From contig JAKOXG010000003.1 of NCBI GenBank assembly GCA_029781115.1, positions 62,001-126,000 on the forward strand: a stretch of DNA of 64,000 nt, read 5' to 3'. The stretch comes from Candidatus Cloacimonadota bacterium (GTDB taxonomy: Bacteria; Cloacimonadota; Cloacimonadia; Cloacimonadales; Cloacimonadaceae). The notes under the pieces were generated by a model that had not been told where the DNA came from, ran no database searches, and saw nothing but the letters and a program-made list of their open reading frames with translations. The position numbers and the translations under genes are program-made. Positions 24,713-34,900 of the stretch are shown here, piece after piece. Position 1 is the first letter of the stretch. Each line of letters opens with the position of its first letter.

Positions 24713-25534
24713 ATGAAACTGTTTGAAACTCACGCTCATCTGGATTTGCCAGATTTTAACAAGGACAGGGAAGCCCTTATCACTAAGTGCTTTAGCAGCG
24801 GCATTGAGTATATTATCAACATTGGTTTCAACAAGGAGACCTCACTGAACTCCTTGGAACTGGCCAATAAGCATAGCCATATATTTGCCACTGCGGGCTA
24901 TCATCCGCACGATGCGACGGATTTTGATGCCGAGCTGATCAAGCGTTTGGCTCGGGAGAAAAAGATAGTTGCTATCGGTGAGATTGGTCTGGATTTCTTC
25001 CGCAACCTCTCGCCTTACACTGTGCAACGCGAAGTCTTTGCCAATCAGGCACATCTGGCTGTGGCATACGATCTTCCCGTGGTGGTGCACAACCGTGATG
25101 CGCATCAGGAATGCTATAAAATCCTCAAAGATGAGGAGGTGAAAGAGGCTGTCTTCCATTGCTTTACGGGAGACATCATCTTTGCCGAGCAGGTCTTGGA
25201 AGCGGGCTGGATGCTTTCCTTCACCGGCGCCATCACCTATGCAAATTCCAAGCTGGACGATGTGATCCGCATGGTGCCCATGGACAGGTTTATGATCGAG
25301 ACGGATTGCCCCTATCTGCCGCCGGTTCCGCATCGTGGCAAGCGCAATAGCCCTCTGTTTCTGCATTTGGTGGCGGAGAAAATCGCCGAGATCAAGGAGA
25401 TCACACCTTTGGAGGTGGCGCAACACTCCTTTGATAACGCCTATAAGTTCTTCAGGATACCCGAAGAGCCGGTGAAGCCTGTAGGGAAATCCAAATCTCA
25501 AAAAAAGACGCGTGAGCGCAAAACCAAAAAATGA
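24713..25534 (+). CDS. TatD-family metal-dependent DNase/hydrolase
   Basis: 274 residues if started at 24713 (MKLFETHAHLD), the usual TatD N-terminus; in-frame ATGs at 24650 and 24695 are possible but unsupported. Metal ligands are visible as THAHLD, GEIGLDFFR, VVHNRDAH, FHCFTG and ETDCPYL, and the C-terminal PVPHRGKRNSP motif is complete. TatD enzymes are cytoplasmic 3'-5' exonucleases acting in DNA repair and RNA turnover. A basic tail (SKSQKKTRERKTKK) is an addition to the family core. It starts right after mosaic repeat copy 5, whose TTGACA at 24650-24655 lacks a matching -10. It is the first gene of a co-directional stretch to 38.1 kb. Confidence 0.9.
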   Translation: MKLFETHAHLDLPDFNKDREALITKCFSSGIEYIINIGFNKETSLNSLELANKHSHIFATAGYHPHDATDFDAELIKRLAREKKIVAIGEIGLDFFRNLSPYTVQREVFANQAHLAVAYDLPVVVHNRDAHQECYKILKDEEVKEAVFHCFTGDIIFAEQVLEAGWMLSFTGAITYANSKLDDVIRMVPMDRFMIETDCPYLPPVPHRGKRNSPLFLHLVAEKIAEIKEITPLEVAQHSFDNAYKFFRIPEEPVKPVGKSKSQKKTRERKTKK

Positions 25535-25587
25535 TCTGCCATGAAAGACACCTGTAAATGAGCAGAATCTTTATGTAAGGACTATAA

Positions 25588-26868
25588 ATGAAAAGACTGA
25601 TTTTACTGATCTTGATCATAGTGATGGCTTGCAGTGCTGTCTGGGGCGGCAATTCCATCTTATCATTTCACGGGATGCCGGTTCGCTATTATGGAAACGA
25701 CATCTATGGACTGAGCATGGGAGATACCGGCATGGCGGATAACTTCCGCTATAACTCCGGCTTTGGCAATCCCGCTCTGCACAACGCTTCAAACCGCACA
25801 CTGCTGGCTACCGGACTGCTCTTTGGCTTTACCAAATACGCCTCCGGAAATGGCGAGAAATTTGTGGATGATGCGCTGGATTTGCCCTATCTCAGCCTCA
25901 GCATGCCGATCAAAAAGCACCGCATCGGCTTTCAGGTCAATTCGCACTCATCCGGACTGGTGAAGAATTTCAGGAGCTTTACCACTGCCGACAGCCTCAA
26001 CATCAAAGAAAGGCACATCATGGACAGATACATCTACAAAGGAGATCTGATCTATAGTTACAGGATGGGCAGATTCAGCGCAGGAGCCAGCCTCAACTAC
26101 TATTTTGGGCATGATGTGCGGACATTTGATCAGATAGTCAAAAAAGCATCCCAGAGATTCTATTCCCCGGGGGAAGGGATAGCACGCAGCTATAAAGGCC
26201 CTTCTTTCACCCTCGGAGCTATGGCAAATTATGACAGATTCAGCGCTGCGATGTATTATCGACCCAATGTCACTCTCAAGGGCTTCAGCAGAAGGCATGT
26301 GATTTATTCGACGGCAGACAATATGAATAACCGTGATCCTGACTATGTCCCCAGCCGTGATGTCTATGAAGAACCGGAAGCGGACTATGAATACGAACTG
26401 CCCTGGGAAGTGGGATTGGGCACTTCCATCCTGCCCTTCAAAGAGCACAAACTGAATGTGGACTTGCATTATGAGGCTTGGAATCAGCTCGACAGCAAGC
26501 TGCAGGATGGCATCAAGCTGGGAGTGGGCTGGGCTTATGAGCCCGTGGCGGAAACGCGGGATAGTTACCTGAGCAAATTGCCGCTCAGAGCCGGCTTTTC
26601 CTGGCGGGCACTTCCCTTCAAAGTGAACGATGAACCCGTTGCCGAATATGCAGTTAGCTGCGGCGTCAGCTTTCCACTCAAGCGCGATATCAACCGCCTG
26701 GACCTGGGATTCCAGATGTTGAAAAGAGGCAATCTCGACACCAACAAACTCTCGGATACCTCCTTCATGTTTATGCTGGGCTTCACCGGTTTTGACATCA
26801 TCGGCAAAGCAGGCGATAGAACCGCACCCAGAGAGATCCCGGTCAAAGAGGAGATGAATCAATGGTGA
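25588..26868 (+). CDS. Predicted outer-membrane beta-barrel protein
   Basis: 426 residues with an N-terminal signal peptide (MKRLILLILIIVMACSAVWG). The mature part alternates hydrophobic and polar residues with many Tyr, Phe and Gly, and the motif GLSMGDTGMADNFRYNSGFGNPAL resembles the start of PorV/FadL-like barrels of FCB bacteria, but I cannot assign a family firmly. AAGGA precedes the ATG. The stop overlaps the start of the DHH exonuclease gene by 7 nt, so the two are likely cotranscribed although their functions look unrelated. Confidence 0.7.
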   Translation: MKRLILLILIIVMACSAVWGGNSILSFHGMPVRYYGNDIYGLSMGDTGMADNFRYNSGFGNPALHNASNRTLLATGLLFGFTKYASGNGEKFVDDALDLPYLSLSMPIKKHRIGFQVNSHSSGLVKNFRSFTTADSLNIKERHIMDRYIYKGDLIYSYRMGRFSAGASLNYYFGHDVRTFDQIVKKASQRFYSPGEGIARSYKGPSFTLGAMANYDRFSAAMYYRPNVTLKGFSRRHVIYSTADNMNNRDPDYVPSRDVYEEPEADYEYELPWEVGLGTSILPFKEHKLNVDLHYEAWNQLDSKLQDGIKLGVGWAYEPVAETRDSYLSKLPLRAGFSWRALPFKVNDEPVAEYAVSCGVSFPLKRDINRLDLGFQMLKRGNLDTNKLSDTSFMFMLGFTGFDIIGKAGDRTAPREIPVKEEMNQW

Positions 26869-28418
26869 GATGGAAGCTGCCGGACGATGAACAGGCAGAC
26901 TTTTTAACGCAACTACAGAAGAGCCGTCCGAAGATAGACCTGGACCTCACCCTCACGCTGGATGACCTGCCCGATGAAGGCCTCTTTGCCAATATCGGGA
27001 TTCTTGCGGATAGAATCCAGAGAGCGATGTATACCAACGAGCCGCTGGTGATCTTTGGTCACGACGATCCGGATGGGCTGACGGGAACCTATATCCTGCA
27101 TCAGTTCTTCGATTCCATCGGCTATCAGAAGCACGAGTTTTACATCCCCAATCGCACGCTCTATCCGCATGGCATCCAGGACGACTTTGTGGAATATGTG
27201 CGCCAAAACGCCTTTACCCTGGCTATTGTGGTGGATAACGGCATCTCCTCTCGCGAAGGTGTGGAGCGGCTGAAAGAGCTGGGTTGCGATACACTCATCG
27301 TGGATCATCACCTGATCCAGCCGGATCTGTTGCCAGACGCCTACGGCATCATGAATCCACGCCTGGCGGATTGTCGCTACCCCTTCAAAGACCTTGCCGG
27401 AGTGGGCGTGGCCTTGATGTTGATCCGCTATCTGGGCAGGCTTTTGGAGCATGAAGTGGATGAAAGTGCCTACTTTTGGACGGCGGTGGGCAGCATTGCG
27501 GACAAAGTGCCCATGGTGGGTCTGAATCGCCTCATCCTGCGACATGTGATCGACAATTGGCCGCGGATGCGGGACGCCAGCATCGAGTTTCTGATGCGCA
27601 ATTTCAAGCGCGTGAGCGACGACATGGACGTCTTTGACTTTATCACCAATACTTCCAGATTGATCGCCAACGGACGTGAAGAAGGCGGGCAGCATCTGGC
27701 CATGCGCTTTCTGCTGCAGATGGGAGATGAGAAAGCTGAGCTTTTTCAGGAGCTGGAGAGGGAAAAGAAGCAGTGGGAATCCGAGCTGAACCGCATCTTT
27801 GGCTACTTGGATACTATTCTGGCGGATTTTGAGGCGCGGGCTTTCATCTACTTTGACGACGAAGATGTGATCCCCTACAACTTTCTGGGCACCGCATCCA
27901 CCTATGTGGTCTCCAGCTTGAATATCCCCGCCATCATGATCAAGTATCACAACGGCAATATGGTCTGCGAGGGACGCTGCCCCGAAGGTATGAACATGGT
28001 GGACGCCTTTGCCCATTGCAAAGAACACCTCATCCAATATGGAGGCCACGCCAAGGCGGCGGGTTTCTCCATGCGTCCGGAAAATTATGACGACTTTTTG
28101 AGCTGTTACAACGACTATCTGGACCACAATCTGCAGGAAATTGAGCCGGTGCCGCGCTTTGAAGTGGATGCCGTCATCCGACTCGAAGAGCTACACCATG
28201 CAAATTGGCTTTTCATGCAAATGCTGCTGCCCTTCGGCATGCAAAACCCAGAGCCGCTGCTGCTGGCCAGGAATGTGGACGTCAATACCCTGATGGCAAA
28301 ATTCACGCTGGAATACAACAATATCAGCCTGCCGCGGGGTGAGAAGATAGATATGGTGTTCTATTGGAGAAGCCGTCAAAGCGTGCGCGTGATGGACTTT
28401 GTGCGCTCTCGGGCTTAG
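26862..28418 (+). CDS. RecJ-like DHH/DHHA1 phosphoesterase
   Basis: 518 residues. DHH-family metal-binding motifs are present in order: GHDDPDG (about residue 67), VVDNGISS, VDHH and, in the C-terminal DHHA1 part, YGGHAKAAGFSM. This matches RecJ-type single-strand-specific 5'-3' exonucleases, slightly shorter than usual RecJ. The insert between DHH and DHHA1 contains a charged helical stretch (KAELFQELEREKKQWE). The start ATG 26862 lies inside the upstream stop region after GAGGAG. A role in recombination or repair is inferred from the family; a different DHH enzyme (NrnA-like) is encoded at 60605-61588. Confidence 0.82.
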   Translation: MVRWKLPDDEQADFLTQLQKSRPKIDLDLTLTLDDLPDEGLFANIGILADRIQRAMYTNEPLVIFGHDDPDGLTGTYILHQFFDSIGYQKHEFYIPNRTLYPHGIQDDFVEYVRQNAFTLAIVVDNGISSREGVERLKELGCDTLIVDHHLIQPDLLPDAYGIMNPRLADCRYPFKDLAGVGVALMLIRYLGRLLEHEVDESAYFWTAVGSIADKVPMVGLNRLILRHVIDNWPRMRDASIEFLMRNFKRVSDDMDVFDFITNTSRLIANGREEGGQHLAMRFLLQMGDEKAELFQELEREKKQWESELNRIFGYLDTILADFEARAFIYFDDEDVIPYNFLGTASTYVVSSLNIPAIMIKYHNGNMVCEGRCPEGMNMVDAFAHCKEHLIQYGGHAKAAGFSMRPENYDDFLSCYNDYLDHNLQEIEPVPRFEVDAVIRLEELHHANWLFMQMLLPFGMQNPEPLLLARNVDVNTLMAKFTLEYNNISLPRGEKIDMVFYWRSRQSVRVMDFVRSRA

Positions 28419-28449
28419 TGCGTGCGTTTTTGGGACAGGTGAAGATAAG

Positions 28450-29040
28450 ATGCAAGAAAAGAAGTTGAAGGAATACCTGCGCAAGGCGATCCATCTCAGT
28501 TCGCTGGTCATCCCCTTTGGCTACAAATATCTGCTGGGATTCAACCGTCGGCTGGGCTTTTCCATCCTCTTGGCAGCCTTCTGCATCAGCTTCGTCATTG
28601 AGTTTTACCGTCTCTGGCAAAAGAGCTTCCGTCACACCTTTTACCGCTTCTTTGGCCGCATCTTGAGGAGGCATGAGCTAAGGGACTTCACCGGAGCTAC
28701 TTACATGCTCTTTACCGCCATGGTCTGTGTGGCCGTCTTTAAACCCACCATCGCTTTCTGCGCTACTGCATATCTCTCTATCGGAGACACATTTGCCGCA
28801 CTGGTGGGCATGAGTTTTGGCAAGCGCAAGATCCTGGGAACGGATAAGACCTTGGAAGGCAGCCTGGCTTGCTTTATCAGCACCCTCATCTTTGGGCTTT
28901 TCTACCTGCCATATCCTTTGGCTATCGTGGGAGCTTTGGCCGCAACCTTTGCCGAACTCAGCATCGTGCCCGTGGATGACAACATCAAAATCCCCATCAT
29001 CTCTGGACTTGCGCTCAGCTTGGCCAGCGTATTTGTATAA
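28450..29040 (+). CDS. CTP-dependent diacylglycerol/polyprenol kinase family membrane protein
   Basis: 196 residues, rich in transmembrane helices. The diagnostic segment GDTFAALVGMSFGKRK followed by KTLEGSLACF is the nucleotide-binding signature of the SEC59/DGK1/VTE5 family, whose members phosphorylate dolichol, phytol or diacylglycerol with CTP. The start at 28450 follows AGGTGAAG; an upstream in-frame ATG at 28399 lies in the preceding gene. The next gene is a polyprenyl-phosphate-type glycosyltransferase, so a polyprenol or lipid-phosphate recycling role is attractive but inferred. Confidence 0.82.
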   Translation: MQEKKLKEYLRKAIHLSSLVIPFGYKYLLGFNRRLGFSILLAAFCISFVIEFYRLWQKSFRHTFYRFFGRILRRHELRDFTGATYMLFTAMVCVAVFKPTIAFCATAYLSIGDTFAALVGMSFGKRKILGTDKTLEGSLACFISTLIFGLFYLPYPLAIVGALAATFAELSIVPVDDNIKIPIISGLALSLASVFV

Positions 29041-29052
29041 GAGAGCAAAAAC

Positions 29053-29994
29053 ATGCGTATCTCATTTGTGATCCCCGCTTTGAATGAACAAGACTCCCTC
29101 AGGCAGCTCACGCAAGAGATCCAGGCTCATTGCCCCATGGAAGACCATGAGATCATCTACATCGATGATGGCTCCACGGATGCGAGCTTTGAGATCATGA
29201 GCAGTCTGGCAGCGGAAGATTCAAGGATCAAGGTGGTGCGCTTCCGGCGCAACTTTGGCAAAGCAGCCGCCCTGCAAAAAGGCTTCAGCATCGCCTCGGG
29301 AGAGGTGGTCTTCACTTTGGATGCAGACCTGCAGGATGACCCGGCCGAGATTCCCGCCTTTCTGGCCAAACTGGATGAAGGCTTTGACCTGGTAAGTGGC
29401 TGGAAACAAAAACGTAAAGACCCCTGGCACAAGAGGTGGCCCTCCAAACTCTATAACTGGGTGACGGCACGCACCTTTGGACTCAAGCTAAAGGACTACA
29501 ATTGCGGCTTTAAGGCCTATCGCCAGAGCTTGGTGAAGGAGCTCACCCTCTATGGTGAGATGCACCGCTATATCCCGGTGCTGGCGCATGCTTTGGGCTA
29601 CAAAGTGGGACAAATCGCCGTGCATCACCGCGCCCGCAAATTTGGCAAATCCAAGTATGGCATGGAACGCTACTTGAGAGGGCTCTTTGACCTGCTCACC
29701 GTCAGGATGGTGACTCACTACAACAAAAGCCCGCTCTATCTCTTTGGCAGGTGGGGGCTTGTCTCCACGCTGTTGGGGCTCATCATCTCCGGCTATCTGG
29801 CTGCACTCAAGATCTTTTGGGGCGTGCCTCTCTCCAACCGTCCCCTGCTCTTTTTGGGCATGCTGCTCATTCTGGGTGGCTTGCAGTTTCTCTCCATGGG
29901 GCTCCTCTCAGAGCTGATCGTAAGCAAATTTAACTCTCGAAACAAGTATAACATATCCGTCCAAGAAAGCATCAATATCGACGATGCAGGGTAG
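29053..29994 (+). CDS. Family 2 glycosyltransferase, DPM1/GtrB-like
   Basis: 313 residues: a GT-A domain (ISFVIPALNEQDSL, DDGSTD, LDADLQDDP as the DXD region) and two C-terminal transmembrane segments (about residues 230-290). This is the layout of polyprenyl-phosphate sugar transferases such as DPM1, GtrB and ArnC, which transfer a sugar from a nucleotide donor to undecaprenyl phosphate at the inner membrane. It ends 3 bp before the next start. The sugar cannot be told from sequence. Confidence 0.9.
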   Translation: MRISFVIPALNEQDSLRQLTQEIQAHCPMEDHEIIYIDDGSTDASFEIMSSLAAEDSRIKVVRFRRNFGKAAALQKGFSIASGEVVFTLDADLQDDPAEIPAFLAKLDEGFDLVSGWKQKRKDPWHKRWPSKLYNWVTARTFGLKLKDYNCGFKAYRQSLVKELTLYGEMHRYIPVLAHALGYKVGQIAVHHRARKFGKSKYGMERYLRGLFDLLTVRMVTHYNKSPLYLFGRWGLVSTLLGLIISGYLAALKIFWGVPLSNRPLLFLGMLLILGGLQFLSMGLLSELIVSKFNSRNKYNISVQESINIDDAG

Positions 29995-29997
29995 GCA

Positions 29998-31215
29998 GTG
30001 AAGAGCATCGAGAGGTTTTATCTGTTGCGCTACATCAAGAGTCCCAAACGGATGTTGATGCGCTTCAGCTTTGTCTTCATGGTGTTGGGCATCGTGATCT
30101 CGGTGAGTATACTCAGCGCGGGGTTGAACCTCTTTGAAGGCTATGAAAGAGCACTGAAGACGGTGCTGCTGGATAGCTTTGCGCACATCAAGATCGAGAG
30201 CGGAAACGGACGCTTCCTGAACCAGGAACAGCTGGACAGAATCTACGACACGCTGGGGAAGCGGCCTGAGATCAGCGCCCTCATCCCCTACATCGGCATC
30301 AACCTCATGGCAATTGACAGCGAAAACACCCGCGGCTGCATCTTCAATGCCTATCACACACCGGAAGGCGAGGACTTGCACTACGGCAAATTCGTGGTGG
30401 AAGGAAGGCCGCAAGTGAATGATGGAGAGGTGGTTATCGGCCACTATCTGGCAGAGGAGTTTGGGCTCAAAGTGGGAGACGAAATCAGTCTGCTCTATCC
30501 GCAGCTCCGGCGCGTCACGCCTCTGGGAGTGAGCTCTGATACCCGCAGGTTCAAGGTGGTAGGCCTTTATAGATCAGGATATTATGAGTTTGACCGCTCG
30601 CTGATAATCGGCACTTTGACCGATGCGCGCAACATCCTCTATACCAACGACCCCTTCGCCGCCGTGGAGATCAAGCTGGACAGCAAGCATGTGGATAAAG
30701 CCAAAGAGCTGGCCAGCAGCTATCGCTATGCACTGGGCAGCGACCTCATCGCCTATCCACCCATCAGCGGCGACCTGCTGCGCATCGTAGCCATGCAAAA
30801 GTGGCTCATCTTCATCGTCTTTAGCTTTTTGGTGCTCATCGCCGGCATCAATGTGATCAGTGCGGTTTCTACCATGATCTTGGATCGGAAAAACCAGATC
30901 GCCATCCTCCGCACCCTGGGTGCTACCGCTGCAACCGTACGTAAGGTAATCAATTACCAGATACTGCTTGTCTGCCTTATTGCCATCATCATCGGTCAGG
31001 CAGTGGGTGCCTTGCTCTCGCTATTTGTAGTGAAACAGGGCTTTTACCGCCTCAAAGGTGATGTGTATTTTATCGACAAGTTAGAGCACCACATCAGCTT
31101 TTTCAACCTGGTCACCGTGTTTGTCGTAGCCTCTATTTTGGTGATCATCTGCGTGTGGATCCCGTCCAGGCAGATCAACCGTCTCAAGATCATTGACCTC
31201 ATTCGCAACCCCTAA
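29998..31215 (+). CDS. Lipoprotein-releasing (LolC/LolE-type) ABC transporter permease
   Basis: 405 residues with a GTG start at 29998, 3 bp after the glycosyltransferase stop. One N-terminal membrane helix (about residues 20-45) is followed by a periplasmic MacB-like domain and three C-terminal helices (FtsX-type), ending SRQINRLKIIDLIRNP, the LolC/E family form. The cognate ATPase follows 12 bp later. The pair would extract outer-membrane lipoproteins from the inner membrane. A single permease suggests a homodimer or LolF-like arrangement. Confidence 0.9.
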   Translation: MKSIERFYLLRYIKSPKRMLMRFSFVFMVLGIVISVSILSAGLNLFEGYERALKTVLLDSFAHIKIESGNGRFLNQEQLDRIYDTLGKRPEISALIPYIGINLMAIDSENTRGCIFNAYHTPEGEDLHYGKFVVEGRPQVNDGEVVIGHYLAEEFGLKVGDEISLLYPQLRRVTPLGVSSDTRRFKVVGLYRSGYYEFDRSLIIGTLTDARNILYTNDPFAAVEIKLDSKHVDKAKELASSYRYALGSDLIAYPPISGDLLRIVAMQKWLIFIVFSFLVLIAGINVISAVSTMILDRKNQIAILRTLGATAATVRKVINYQILLVCLIAIIIGQAVGALLSLFVVKQGFYRLKGDVYFIDKLEHHISFFNLVTVFVVASILVIICVWIPSRQINRLKIIDLIRNP

Positions 31216-31227
31216 GGAAGCCATCAG

Positions 31228-31896
31228 ATGATACTTTCAGCACAGAATATTTGCAAAGCATATCAGGATTCGCACCGCACCATCACCGTCCTGGATGGTG
31301 CAAACCTGCAGGTGCAGGCCGGTGAACTGGTCAGCATCACGGGACAGAGTGGCTGCGGTAAAAGCACGCTGCTGCATATCTTGGGTCTCTTGGATGATAG
31401 CGATAGCGGCACCATTGAGATCGGAGGCGTGCAGGTGAATTCCCGCCATCCGGATGCGCCCTTTATCCGCAATTCCAAGATCGGATTTGTCTTTCAATTT
31501 CACTACCTGGTGGAAGACCTCACCGCCATGGAAAACGTTGCCTTGCCGCTACTTATCGCCGGCAAAAAGATAAGCACATCTATGGACGAAGCCAAGGCTA
31601 TCTTGGGCAAGCTGGGTCTGCAAGAAAGAATCACCCACTTCCCAAACCAGCTCAGCGGTGGTGAACAGCAACGCGTGGCTTTTGCCCGAGCTTTGGCCAA
31701 TAAACCCTCCATCGTGCTGGCAGATGAACCAACCGGTAACCTTGATCCCGCCAACAGCTTGGAGCTCTGGAAGCTGATGCGTCAGCTCAATCAAGACTTG
31801 GGGCAGACCTTTGTGGTGGTGACCCACGATCGCGAACTGGCCAAGTTGGCAGACAAGAGCTATGAACTCGTCCAAGGAAAGCTAAACCCACTTTGA
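31228..31896 (+). CDS. lolD: Lipoprotein-releasing system ATP-binding protein LolD
   Basis: 222 residues. Walker [11 protein letters not shown]-loop FVFQFH, ABC signature LSGGEQQR, Walker [14 protein letters not shown] and the H-loop VVTHDREL are all intact. AAGGA precedes the ATG. It is encoded directly after the LolC/E-like permease and before a TamB-like protein, a grouping devoted to outer-membrane biogenesis. MacB-type ATPases are similar, but the LolC/E neighbour favours LolD. Confidence 0.9.
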   Translation: MILSAQNICKAYQDSHRTITVLDGANLQVQAGELVSITGQSGCGKSTLLHILGLLDDSDSGTIEIGGVQVNSRHPDAPFIRNSKIGFVFQFHYLVEDLTAMENVALPLLIAGKKISTSMDEAKAILGKLGLQERITHFPNQLSGGEQQRVAFARALANKPSIVLADEPTGNLDPANSLELWKLMRQLNQDLGQTFVVVTHDRELAKLADKSYELVQGKLNPL

Positions 31897-31912
31897 TCCG
31901 GTAATTACACCC

Positions 31913-34900
31913 ATGAAACGCCCTCGCTTCTTCCTGCTATTAGTGTTGATCCTGCTGATCATCAACGCCCTCTTCTTTGCCGCCTGGTATGGCCTTGGAG
32001 GCAAAGAACGGGCTAAAGGGCTGATGGAGAAGCTGGGGAGCAAGGCTTTGGATGGCAAGCTCACCATCGGAAGTTTCAATCTGGGCGAGCGGCAGGCCTA
32101 TCTGGAAAACGTCAGCTTTGCCGCTTCCGACAGCAGTCTCGGCTTCGATGTGCGCAAGGTGAGGGTGCGATACGATCTCTTTAAGTTTATCTTTAGCGGG
32201 TTCAAGCTCAAGCACATCTTCAGGCACGTGGAGATCAGCTCTCCGGTGGTAAATGTCAGGGTCGTGCCCTCGGAAGAGGAAAAGCCACCTCCACCGCCCT
32301 TCAAGATGCCGGATCTCAGCAACTACTTCAAGAAAGTGGAGCTCACGGACGGCACGGTAAACCTGGATTTGGGCATCGCACTGGAGTTTGGCGGCGGCGA
32401 GCTTTTACACATCAAGCAAAGCCTCAACAATATCAATATCAGCGCCGTAAACACAGATAAGATCAGGGTAGAGCTGAGCGCCAACCTGCCCGGCGAAGGC
32501 AGGCTCAACGTGCAAGGCAGCCTCATCAGGGACAGACTGGAGCTGGCAACTGCTCAAATAGCAGGCTTTAAGCCTCAATACATCCATCACACCGCCTTGG
32601 GTTATCCACGCAGCATGATAGGGCTGCAGGTGGAAGCGACGCAAGCTTCCGCAGATGAGCCTATCTTGTTCAATGGCAAGCTGATGGCTTGGGATACTTC
32701 CGCGCTTCTCTTGCAAGAATACACCGTGTCTCTGCCTTTCTTGAGCGCAGAAATGCAGGACAACCACCTCAGCGTGGCGCTCTCATCCTCAAGCCTGGGC
32801 AGCAGCAGGTTGGGCGGGCATTTTGAGATTCATGATCCACTGGGAAAGCTGCATCTGGATAGCGGTGCGCTCAATGTAAACTTCGACCTTTCCATGATCA
32901 GCAGCTCGCTTTCGGGTTTTGTGGATGCCAAAGTGCAGGCACAAGGCACCATCAAGCAGCCTGAAGCCAGCATCACAGCACGCTCTTCCGGCATCAGCAT
33001 CGCCGGTATCCAGTTTAACAATATCGACCTCAAAGGCAGCTTCCGTGACGACCTGCTGGAGTTTGAAGATCTTCGCCTCCAAGTGATGGATCACAAGGTG
33101 AATGCCAAGGGCAATCTCGATCCCTTTGCTTTGAGCATCAAGACCGACCTCAATATCGTTCCGCAGAGCGCATCCCAAGACCTGGCTCTCAATCTGGCAG
33201 CCAAGGTAGACGTGGATTTGTATGAAGCCCTGCCTCAGATAGGCGCAGAGTTTCAATCCCTGAGCGTGAAGAAAGGTGGCTCAAACCTCAATGATTTCAG
33301 CGGTTACGTAAATCTCATCCCGGGACCTGAGGGAACAAGCTACTATCTGGATTGCGAGCTCAACAGCCCCGATGGACAGCTAATCAGCGCCGTGGGCGAC
33401 ATCTTAGACCGCAGCCTGGTGGTGGATATTGACATCGATCCCATCGCTCTGGCAGACATCTACCCGCATGAGCTGCTGACGCGCTTCGCACCCTCGGTGG
33501 GCGGCATCATCAGCGGCTTTATGCACCAAGACCAGATCGTGGCGCAGACCGCTCTTTCTATCTCCACCGCAAATGAGGAGCTGAACTATTCCACGCAGCT
33601 CAACCTCAGCGGTTCTTACAATCTAACCACCTCTCGGGCAGGCCTTTATGCCTGCACCACCGAGGGCAGTCTCAACGGTGAAGAACTCAATTTTGAAGTG
33701 ACAGCCACGCTGGAAGACATGGTGCTGAACCTGGGCTCTCTCAGAATAAACGAGATGGTGCGAGCCACCGCTAAAGTGCCATTGGACAGCCTGTTGGCCT
33801 CTACCGCAAGCTTCTTTATCAAAGACATTTCCACGCAGCAGATTCAACGCTACCTGCCGCAATACACCTCCTTTTTGCCGGACATCACAGGCGTGCAGCT
33901 CAGCGGCACATTCGATCAGCAGTTGGATGCCATCCTCAATGTGGGCGAGCTGCAGATCGAAGGCCTGAAGCCGATGTCCGCCAATCTCACGCTGCGCGGC
34001 CCACCGGACGAAGTAGCCATCATGGGCAAGCTCAAATCCGGCAATAAAGAGCTGCCACTCAAGGATTCCTCGCTGGACTTAATCAACGGCTTTAGCTTGA
34101 CTGCGACAGGCATTGCGCAAAACTTCCCCATCTCGGAAGTGTTGGTCGATATCCCCTTGCAGGTGAGCCTCAGCGGCGAGGTGGGTTTTGACTTTGGAAC
34201 CGAAACTTCGCGCCGTCCCGGCATGACTATTTCTGCCGATGTGAGCGCACCCAAGCTGAGCTTTGAAGGCGTGCCGGAGCTGCAAAACCTGCGCCTGGTT
34301 GCCTCTCAGTCGGATCGACTCCTGCAGGTGGATACCCTCTATGTGGCTTCAAGCGACTTGGGCGAGCTAAGAGGTTCCGGTGCACTCGATTACAACCTCG
34401 TCAGCGGCAGCTTTTTCGAGAGCAAAAACCGGCTCAACCTCCAGGCAGACCTCTCACTCTTTGAATTCCTCAAGTCGCAGGTGCCGATGATCCTGGACGC
34501 CTCAGGACGCAGCTATATGAGCGCATCCATAGGCGTAAATGAAGATAAGTTTGTGATCAGCAGCGGCAATATCGACCTGCGCAACGGTTATCTGCAGATT
34601 AAAGACCAGACCGAGCCCATCACCGCCTTCAATCTGGCCGCCTCCATCAAGGATAACAGGCTCAGCATCGACCGCGCCAACCTCCTCATGGGCAAAGGCA
34701 GGCTACGCTTCTTTAACGAATTTGAAGAAGACCCGACCAACCATTTCTTTGTGGGCTTCCTGGATCTTGGCATCCTCAAGCTGGGCACCGATGAGCCCGG
34801 ACTGTTGGTGAATATCCCCGAATTTACCGCTCCCAGGACCCTCTCCAAAGTGATGCTCAAAGGACGCAACGACCAGTGGTTTACGGTCAGCGGGCCCTTC